In this document: positions 42,016 to 50,302 of the stretch, one piece after another
How the letters are laid out: the number at the start of each line of letters is the position of its first letter
Position numbering within the stretch: the first letter of the stretch is position 1
NCBI RefSeq assembly: GCF_036898095.1
Contig: NC_090766.1
Span: 33,992,348-34,056,347 of the forward strand
Length of the DNA stretch: 64,000 nucleotides
Origin: Palaemon carinicauda
Lineage: Eukaryota; Arthropoda; Malacostraca; Decapoda; Palaemonidae
Reading direction: 5' to 3'
Made by a program: the position numbers and the translations under genes
Notes under the pieces: generated by a model
What the model saw: the letters and a program-made list of their open reading frames with translations, nothing else
The model's database searches: none
Told to the model about the DNA's origin: nothing

Positions 42016-42956
42016 CGATCTAGTTCGTTTCTGTAATATAGCAACGGTGTGAGCTGTCTGGTTGAGTCCTGGGGATTCGGCTGTTGCTGCCTCCCCCCTT
42101 GTATTGTCGTCAGGGGCGTGTCTCCTTCTACTGGTAGTACTCCCGTGTCGACGGACAGCTCTCCAGTTCATTTTAGAACAGTCAGGAGGCTTGCCTCCTT
42201 GGGCGGATAACTTTCCTTCCGAGGGAAGTTTTTTTTCCTGTCCAGGCTTGAGCTTTTCCTCTTTTGGGGGGTTCTTCTCTTGCCTTTTTTTCGTGCGACT
42301 ATGCTCTTGGTGCTGAGCGGTCGCACCTGCAGTTTCGCTCAAGGGGCTGGGCAACTGCAGGAGCTCCTCTTCGGAGGATTGCCCCTTTTAGGTCACTGGC
42401 TGACCAGTCTCTTCCACGAAGTGTTTCTCTTTCGTTCGCGAGAGAGTACACTCATAGAGACTCCTCTTCGGAGGTTTCTTCTGTTGCTGTTGCTGTTGGC
42501 CTCCCTCGCCGTAAGGCCTCGTCGTAAGGGCCTCTCATCTCCCTATAAGGGTGCTTGAGGCGCCTTTTTGAATCTCCGTTTGCAGCCTACAACTTCTTTT
42601 TCTCGATCTTCCGTCTTGGTGCAGATGGACAGCAGTCTAATCTCGTCTTCCGACGGGCAACGGTCTTCCCGACGGACAACGGTCTTCCCGACGGACAGCG
42701 GTCTCCCGGCGGACAACGATCCCTTCGGGGCAAAGGGTTGCCCCCACGGGGGTTCTTCCCTTGCGTGTCAGGGTTTCCCTGCGCGCCCTTCTGTTCGTCA
42801 GCGCTCTCCTGTTCGTCAGCGCTTTCAAGATGATCTTCCCTGCGGTTCCTGTTACGTGCCCTGTGCGCCCACGTTCGCCCTCGCGATCTAGAACTTCGGT
42901 TCAGGTCGGGGTCAAGGACTCTTCTTCTTTGCGCAGGCTTCCACGCGTAGCCTTCT

Positions 42957-43065
42957 GCTCGTCAGCGATCATCAGCTCGTCAGCGATCATCAGCTCGTCA
43001 GCGATCATCAGCTCGCCAGCGATCGTCAGCTCGTCAGCGATCATCAGCTCGCCAGCGATCTCCGG
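42957..43065 (+). repeat. 18-bp tandem repeat (RQRSSA) in DIRS-B3
   Basis: CGTCAGCGATCATCAGCT repeats about six times; in frame it reads RQRSSA. Confidence 0.92.
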
Positions 43066-43143
43066 ATCGCCCACGTGTGTTACAGCTGGCACGCCAACGT
43101 TCTCCAACACTTCTGAAGGAACATGGTTCGCCAGCTACTAGCT

Positions 43144-43403
43144 CAACTGCGGATGCTGATCGCCATCGCGCGACCCTCAACTGCGGATGCTGATCGCCAT
43201 CGCGCGACCCTCAACTGCGGATGCTGATCGCCATCGCGCGACCCTCAACTGCGGATGCTGATCGCCATCGCGCGACCCTCAACTGCGGATGCTGATCGCC
43301 ATCGCGCGACCCTCAACTGCGGATGCTGATCGCCATCGCGCGACCCTCAACTGCGGATGCTGATCGCCATCGCGCAACCCTCAACTGCGGATGCTGATCG
43401 CAC
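43144..43403 (+). repeat. 34-bp tandem repeat in DIRS-B3
   Basis: A unit of 34 bases (starting AACTGCGGATGCTGATCGCC) repeats nearly identically seven to eight times. 34 is not a multiple of three, so successive copies are read in different frames and stops appear. Confidence 0.95.
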
Positions 43404-44065
43404 GACCCTGCATGATCGCCCGCTTACGCATGCTGCTCCTCATCGCACAATCCTGAACGATCGCCCTCATGCGGATGCTGATCACCATCGCACCCTTTCA
43501 CGCGATCATTTACCTGCGCATGCTGCTCGCCATCGCACAACCCTGAACGATTGCCCGCTGACGCATGCTGCTCCTCATCGCACCACCCTGAACGATCGCC
43601 CTCCTGCAGATGCTGATCACCATCGCACCCTTTCACGCGATCATTCACCTGCGCATGCTGCTCGCCATCGCACAACCCTGAACGATTGCCCGCTTACGCA
43701 TGCTGCTCCTCATCGCACAACCCTGAACGATCGCCCTCTTGCGGATGCTGATCACCATCGCACCCTTTCACGCGATCATTCACCTGCGCATGCTGCTCGC
43801 CATCGCACAACCCTGAACGATTGCCCGCTTACGCATGCTGCTCCTCATCGCACCACCCTGAACGATCGCCCTCCTGCAGATGCTGATCACCATCGCACCC
43901 TTTCACGCGATCATTCACCTGCGCATGCTGCTCGCCATCGCACAACCCTGCACGATTGCCCGCTTACGCATGCTGCTCCTCATCGCACAACCCTGAACGC
44001 TCGCCCTCTTGCGGATGCTGATCACCATCGCACCCTATCAGCGATCATTCACCTACACATGCTGC
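43400..44065 (+). repeat. 135-bp (45-codon) tandem repeat in DIRS-B3
   Basis: CATCGCACAACCCTG recurs at 43531, 43666, 43801 and 43936, exactly 135 bases apart. Each unit is built of three related 45-base parts and stays in frame. Confidence 0.93.
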
Positions 44066-44125
44066 TCGCCATCGCTTACCGCCAGCGATCTTCTTCACCT
44101 ACGCGGCAGCACGATCCCTCGGCGC

Positions 44126-44310
44126 GCCCGCGCGATCGCTCGCCTGCGCGCCCGCGCGATCGCTCGCCTGCGCGCCCGCGCGATCGCTCGCCTGCGCGCC
44201 CGCGCGATCGCTCGCCTGCGCGCCCGCGCGATCGCTCACCTGCGCGCCCGCGCGACCGCTCGCCTGCGCGCCCGCGCGACCACTCGCCTGCGCGCCCGCG
44301 CGACCGTTTG
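44126..44310 (+). repeat. 24-bp tandem repeat (RDRSPARP) in DIRS-B3
   Basis: CGATCGCTCGCCTGCGCGCC plus CGCG repeats about eight times; in frame it reads RDRSPARP, a canonical RS-type repeat. Confidence 0.93.
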
Positions 44311-45329
44311 CCCTCGCGCGACCATAGTTCGCGGCGAATTCCACAGCCGGTGGTAGCAGCAGGGACGCGTGCTCCTAGGCGGCACTCGGGATCACCTCCA
44401 TCCAAGCACAGGTTGGTAGTGCAGGACGAAGACAGGTCAGTACAGCTTTCTTCCCACCTTCTTTTCAGGCAGGAACCGTCGTGTCCTCTCCAAAGGATCG
44501 CCCGATCCCTTTCACCTTAGTGAGGATTTCGGACTCTGTGTCCTTGGAGCAGCAGACATGGTTTGATCCGCTGGCACGGGCGTTAATGAGGGTTATGAAA
44601 CCAGCACTCACCGGCCAGGGTAACAAACCAGCGGCTGTCTCTCCTACGCTGAAGAGAAAGAGAGGAGTGGACTTCGTGGTGACTTCCCCCAGGGCGAAGT
44701 TGGTTCCCAAGAGGTCGGTCTCGAGGGTCCCCTCTCCTGCACGAGTACTCTCTCCTTCTCCCGCCCTGGAAGGATTTTTGGCGGGGGGGCTTTCCGTTCA
44801 AGATTTCTCCATCGGACAAGGGATGACTGCTTACCTCTTCCTCTGGGAGCTTACCAGGTTCTTTCCCTCCTCGGTTACGGCCCGAGGTTTGGTTCAAGGA
44901 AGCTACAGGAAGATCAAGGGTACTTTCCTCCTCTCGAGCTCAGGCACCTTGGCCTTTCGTCGTTAAGTATCTACTTGCGGACAAGCTCGATGTTGTACCA
45001 TCTGGACGCGCTGACTGAAGGCTTCCTTCGGGTGTCTCATCTGTGGAGGTCAACGACCTCAGACACCCTTCCATCCTTGAGAAGAGTTTTGTCTTTGCCC
45101 AAGGACAGAGACTTAGACATCTGCTGTGCGGAGTAAATCGACTTCCGGTTTCACTCCTCCAAGGCGCTTTCTTCCAGACTCTGCAGGGCTCCAGCTCCCT
45201 TTTCTTTCAACCACGTCGGCCTAAGTTATCGGCTACGACAACTGGGACAAGGTGTCCAATTGCAGTTTCCTCCTGTCAGGAACAGATGGCACGGGAGACT
45301 CCCCCGGGGGGGCATAGTCCTAAAAGGAG

Positions 45330-47260
45330 TTCACGAACTCTAGGATTGCAGGTTTTTTCGCTGGGAGGATGCTTAAGGTTACTCATCCGAATGACAGCTT
45401 CCCGATGCCCATTCCCGCACAATCTCTGTGAGTAGCCAAGGATATCGCGCCTGCCGTCTCTGTCAGCGAATTCAGTGTCTCTGAACCTCTATGCCATAGC
45501 ATCAGCAGAGTTGCCCGGTTGGGCAGAATGATCCATACCTTAGGCGAAGGTCTTCCTTAGGATCATCGACGGCTTCACCCCCGGCCCCCTCAGTCGATCC
45601 TTTCTTGTAAGGAAGGATCTGAGAGGGGATGTCCATAAGTCGACCTCTCAGCCCTGATCAAGTTTGTCGAACAAACTTCGGCCAGCGTAGACCAGCAGAA
45701 TCGATCAGACTGGTAACGAGGCGACAGGACTCCTTTAACCCTGGATCGGAAGGACGGGTACTTTCAGTTTCCATTCCATCCATCTTCCAGGGTGCTCGTC
45801 GAATTCAGCCTAAACTGCAAGTATTCCTGCTTATGATGCAGTGTGGCTATCCCGCCGTGGCATAGCAGGTTTGTTTCCCCAGAGAACTCTCCCTGCCTTC
45901 CTCTTGGCCGCTCAGGTGCAGACTTCCGCCTCCTCTGCTGTTTGGAGGGCTGGTCAACTCCGGTAGGCTCGGGTTTCGACCTTCTTCAGCGCCGGGAAAA
46001 GCTTCCGAATGCTGACCATGAGTGTGGGCTCATGGTATTTTGCTTGGAGCCTTCTCTTCCTCTGCCTCAACATCTGGAGTATCTGGCCATGATATTGAGT
46101 CAACCGCCTTACCACGTTGGAAACCCCGCTTCTCGTCCGTCCAGCGAGGTTAAGCAACGTCGGTACTTGGATGGGTGACCACCTGGGGACGCCAGATTCT
46201 GTTACCACATCCTCCGAGCCTTCCTTTCGGTTGACTGTGGCAAGACTGAGGAGAGTCGCAGTACCTGTTCTCAGTCAAGCAGAGTTTTCAGCCCTACCTT
46301 GGAACGTTTCCTAGTTCTTCTTTCCTCATTGACCCGTTTATAGTCCGAACGGTCGCCTCAGGATAAGTTCCATGTGGGGCGATCCAAGTTCCGGTGGCTT
46401 CAGGCAATGTTTAACCGGACTCCCTGGCCCTATGGGACCAGCGGAACTATTAAACCTGCAATGGGTGTTGACCTATGGAGCCTCTTGATGGTAGTGGATA
46501 TTCTCGTCCTTTCCCCACATTCTTGATGCGGTTCTCGGACTCGTCAAAGGAAAGGGGGGGGGGGGGGCATGTTCCGGTCCAGGCCTATGGTCAAGACCTG
46601 AAGGATACCTCTCCATCATTCAGGCAGGCTTAAGGGCCTTAGTCTGGCCCCTCTTCAGATCCTACCGCTCCTGCCAAGTCGCCCCGTTGCGTGTCGACTT
46701 CATGCTAACCAGCAGGGGACGCATTTTCACACCTTCACATCTTGCAGTAGAGATACCGGGATGATTGAGATTCTCTCAATTCCACCATCGGCTCTCTCAT
46801 TCCAGGCAGGGGAATGTTTCTCTCAGACTATCCGAGCAGAGCCTCATAGAGAGAGTGTACCTAGGGGTCTTTGACCTTGGGTAACCAGCAAGTGCTGGTC
46901 TGGGGGACCTGATCGCGACAGCTTGGAACCTCAAGCTTCCGCTAGTTTTCCCCCCCAGTCTCAGACCCCGAGACTGGCAAGATGCATTCCGGTGATGGTG
47001 GGACAACTTCGACGCCTGCGTCTTCCCTCCTTTTTGTCTGCGGACAATGGGTCTCAACAAAACCAGGTTGTCTGTCAACCTTTCAATGGGAGAGCTCCAC
47101 TGGGACTATGCGCAGAACGGTTTCTGGACCCTCTGCTTCCCCTGACGGAACTCCCGGGAGAGCTTCTCCCACGGCGCAGACTACTCAAGCAACCACACTG
47201 CGACATCTCTCCCGAACCGGGGCGTCGCTTCGGCTTCATGCCTGGAGACACTACGCTTCC
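45330..47260 (+). pseudogene. DIRS-B3 ORF2 (RT/RNase H) remnant
   Basis: DNA-level homology to B1 and B2 is clear: the GGGAGGATGC RT start (about 45363), a degenerate GATCGGAAGGACGGGTACTT RT motif (about 45745), the TTCTCGGACTCGTCAAAGG RNase H start with a 14-base G run (46554-46567), and GATCGCGACAGCTTGGAACC (about 46910). The protein is beyond recognition in places and no catalytic loop survives. A 5S-like insert splits it at 46104-46206. Confidence 0.7.
46104..46206 (+). pseudogene. 5S rRNA-derived insert inside DIRS-B3
   Basis: TACCACGTTG, CTTCTCGTCCG, GTTAAGCAACGTCGG and TACTTGGATGGGTGACCACC occur in the order and spacing of animal 5S rRNA. About 11 bases are missing between the last two (the GGCC..GGTTAG part). 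The flanks align with B1 (about 13105-13130), which has no such insert. The internal promoter elements are largely present, but the deletion and changes make a functional 5S gene unlikely. Confidence 0.85.
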
Positions 47261-48260
47261 TCCTCTAGAAGAGACAACCCGCTACAGTCGCGGTACGGAG
47301 GTCGCGTCATCTGCGATAGTCATCCACAGGGGTCTCCCAGGCAAAGTGAAGAGTCTAAGGTGGTTGGTGCCGTGGGAGATATACCTCTTCCCGTGAGGCC
47401 TCTTCTCCAGCAATAACGGTCTTATTGCCTTTCGGCGGGAGGAAACTCCTTTCCGCTCTTGGCAATGAAGCCTGTCGCTCAGCCTTTCCCTGACCTTCAG
47501 GCTTAAAGGAATAACTTTTTCCTGCCCGCTGGATCTATCCTCGCTCATGCGAAGCTACGATCGTCCCTGCCCTAGTCGGAGGAAGACCTCCAACTTGGAG
47601 CATGGCTCGGACTTTTAGTCCTTTAAGAGATCTTCTCAAGACCCTTTTACGACAGGCCTCGGATTGTATTCCGCCTTGGGTCTTCTGCTCACTCTGGCCA
47701 CGGCCAGTGTGTAAGCAATCTTCTTGGTCTCTTACTACTCCCCCCCTTTCTAAGGAAGAGGGGAAGGCAACATTCAGGCTCGCTCCTGAGTTGTTGGCTA
47801 GACTCAGAATCTGAGGGTCCCGACCCTTCGGTCCGATTCATTCAAGATTTTGAGTCTCCATTCTGTGTCTGATGTCCCAAGACCTTCTCTTTCTTGCCAG
47901 TACAGGAATCGAGAGGTTAGCGCTGGGAACAGCTGCAGTTTGGCCTCAGTTGCAGCCGATTTGGGAACACAAGGAGGACATGGGGGGAGAGTCACCAGTA
48001 TACCTCTTCAGCCCGGACTCAAGGACATTCATCTCGACCTGTCTTCAGACCCTCCCCCGTCACGTCGCCCTACAGCACGATGTTGGATACATCGCAACGT
48101 CCCTCGCCTTCGAGTAATACTACTCTGTGACGCAGGTGCTACAAGCTGGAGTCTGGAAGCGTCTGATGACCTTCGCAGCCCGCTTCCTGCAGGGCGTGAC
48201 CCACAGGAGTCTCGATACGTTTTCTATCGCTCTGTGGTGGCTACACAACAGCTGGTCTAA
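47110..48260 (+). pseudogene. DIRS-B3 tyrosine recombinase remnant
   Basis: Homologous at DNA level to the B1 and B2 YR (GACGCAGGTGCTACAAGCTG, GTCTGGAAGCGTCTGATGAC, AGGAGTCTCGATACGTTTTC). The H-x-x-R box is degraded (CAGCACGATGTTGGATAC) and frames are broken. Confidence 0.7.
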
Positions 48261-48734
48261 CCTCAGGCTCCTTTTTGGACAGGTAGCAGAAGGTTGAGGG
48301 CATTGTTATCAGGTTTTAGTCTGCATGAACGAAAGAAGTATGTCTGGCCCTTACTTCTTTCTTCATCATCCCCTCTACGGGGAAGCAGCATCCTGGTCTC
48401 TGCATAGCTAACCTCGAACCTCTGCAGGTAAACCATGCTTCCTTGTGTTCCGAGTATTGAGTCAATACTGTCGCGTCCCCCATACCCTGACGAGGTGGTA
48501 TTGGGAACGTCCTAACCCAGAGTTCCTTCTGGAACTCCAGGTCAACTGCCTAGGACGGGTCACACTTCTTCCTTCACACACAAGCTTACGTAGGCCACAT
48601 GGTTCCTTGCGGTGCAAGGAACTTGTGAGGTGCAGGGACTCCTTTTCTCGAGTGCGACTCACTCGGATTCTGAGTCCCCGGGTAAAGCCAAAGCCAGTAT
48701 GGCTGGGGACTTTCCACCCTTCCTAAGGGATAAG

Positions 48735-48842
48735 TCACCCTTTGTAAATAGCGTGGTTTGTATTTCGGTTACGGAACAAATGACAAATTCGAAGATAATT
48801 TGTATTTTTCCTAACCATACAAACCTTAGCTATTTACACATA
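48735..48842 (+). repeat. DIRS-B3 internal complementary region (ICR)
   Basis: AATAGCGTGGTTTGTATTTC and GGTTACGGAACAAATG, then CAAATTCGAAGATAATTTG, the complement of this copy's right end (CAAATTATCTTCGAATTTG). Confidence 0.9.
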
Positions 48843-48884
48843 TTTGCCCGCCAGCCCTGTCCCCCAAGACAAGTCCTACCTCTA

Positions 48885-49093
48885 AGTGAAAGTGAGTATT
48901 CACCTGTGTGTGAGGGGGAGGAGGGGTAGCTAGCTACCACTCCCCTACCCCCCCGCTAACTAGCGCGGGGGTAATACACCCTCGTTAAATTCTAATGGCT
49001 CGCCATTTCAGCTACGCTAAAAGTAATAACCCTTTGTAAATAGCTAAGGTTTGTATGGTTAGGAAAAATACAAATTATCTTCGAATTTGTCAT
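48885..49093 (+). repeat. DIRS-B3 right inverted terminal repeat
   Basis: Inverse of 41153-41346 with the usual right-end extension. Confidence 0.9.
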
Positions 49094-49928
49094 ATTACTG
49101 TACTTGATCTCTCCTTGAAGGGCAATTTAGTAAGCAGTATCAACTCAATCATTGTCCCTCGTGAAATAATATATCTCATTTCAGGTTATGCATTAAATTG
49201 TTATCACTTCCTATTAGAATGGCTATATGGTTTAAAGTTTCATCAAACTGTTCAATAAGTTTTAACTAAATCATTCACATGTATAATATTAATCAATTGC
49301 CTAACTTTGTTATAGTAGTAGGTTGGCCAACACACCAGCCACCTGTTGAGATACTACTGTTAGAGAGTTATTGAGTCCTTTGACTGGCCAGACAGTACTA
49401 CATTGGATCCCTCTCTCTGGTTATGGCTCATATTTACTTTGCCTATACATACACCAAATAGTCTGGCCTATTCTTTACACATTTTCCCCTTTCCTCATAC
49501 ACCTGATAACATTAAGTTAACCAAACAATTATATACTCAAGTGTTAACTACTGCATCGTATTTGTTCAGTGGCTACTTTCCACTTGGTAAGGGTAAAAGA
49601 GACTACAGCTATGGTAAGCAGGTCTTCTAAGAAGACACTCCAAAATAAAACCATTGTTCTCTAGTCTTTGGTAGGGCCCTTGCCTTTGTACCATGGTCTT
49701 GCTCTGTTTTGGGTTAGAGTTCTCTCGCACACTATTTTATATTTCCTTATTTCCTTAGCTCACTAGGCTTTTTTCCCTGTTGTAGCCCTTGGGCTTATAG
49801 CATCCTGCTTTTCAAACTAGGGTAATAGCTTAGCTAGTAATAATGATAATATAATTCTGTCTTTGAACAAAATAATAAACGAAAATTGTTAATGTGGAGT
49901 CTGCCAGATTAGAAATTCAATAATGAAT
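49094..49928 (+). other. Intron segment between DIRS-B3 and DIRS-A4
   Basis: AT-rich, with a SINE-like repeat at 49316-49850. No gene. Confidence 0.75.
49316..49850 (+). repeat. SINE-like retroposon with LINE tail, full length
   Basis: Starts TAGTAGGTTGGCC like the copy at 12190 and ends with GTAGCCCTTGGGCTTATAGC and TAATAATGATAAT. Shares the middle block TTTGACTGGCCAGACAGTAC. It is about 120 bases shorter than the B1 copy. Confidence 0.82.
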
Positions 49929-50097
49929 TTTTAAATATTAAACTTAGCCGGTGAATATATAATAGCTGACGTCTCCGACGGCTCGACAGATTCCAAAAAC
50001 TCGCGAGCGATCGCCATGAAGGTTGCGGGTGTGCCCACCAGCGCCGACTATCGGCCAGATACCGCATATACTTGTAAACAGCTCCAGTTCTTCTCTG
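49929..50097 (+). repeat. DIRS-A4 left inverted terminal repeat
   Basis: Nearly identical to the A2 left ITR; inverted at 56170-56362. Confidence 0.92.
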
Positions 50098-50302
50098 TCG
50101 GTCTTGTCGACAAGTTGGTTCCACTCGCTTTATGACCTCGAGTTTTCTACCGAATTGGTGAAGTACTTGGTTTTGGTTTTATTGCTTTCGCCGTGTTGGA
50201 TTATTCAATACTATCTTCAAAAGAAATGCTTTTGAAAGGAGAGGAAAAGTGTTTTGCCCTTGCCTTTTTTTTTTTTATCTCTGGTTTTTCCATTGAGTAA
50301 AG

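Larger units (their letters stand above)
42030..45300 (+). pseudogene. DIRS-B3 ORF1 (Gag-like, RS-repeat rich), broken
   Basis: Successive parts read as RS-like protein in different frames: RQRSSA repeats at 42960-43065, a 45-residue repeat with HRTTLND and HRTLSRDHSPAH at 43400-44060, and RDRSPARP repeats at 44126-44310. The last two lie in one open frame (43357-44520). The 34-bp array between the first and second carries stops and shifts the frame. Downstream, 44481-44966 has LKRKRGVDFVVTSPRAKL, matching B2 (27210-27270), so this is the less variable C-terminal part of ORF1. Function is inferred only. Confidence 0.55.
41153..49093 (+). mobile_element. DIRS-B3: most decayed DIRS-B copy
   Basis: 7.9 kb with termini like B1 (ATTGTTCCGTAACCGAAATA; AATTTGTCAT), leader, repeat-rich ORF1, heavily damaged RT and YR, ICR and right ITR. 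It carries four kinds of tandem array in ORF1 and a 5S rRNA-derived insert within RT. It lies sense in the 24.4-kb intron. Confidence 0.88.

Noticed and set aside
42957..44310. Regularly spaced repeats that could be mistaken for a CRISPR array
   Set aside because: The units are contiguous tandem repeats without unique spacers, in a eukaryotic retrotransposon with no cas genes.
46104..46206. Functional 5S rRNA gene
   Set aside because: An internal deletion of about 11 bases, several changes in conserved stems, no terminator T-run directly after it, and a position inside a retrotransposon.
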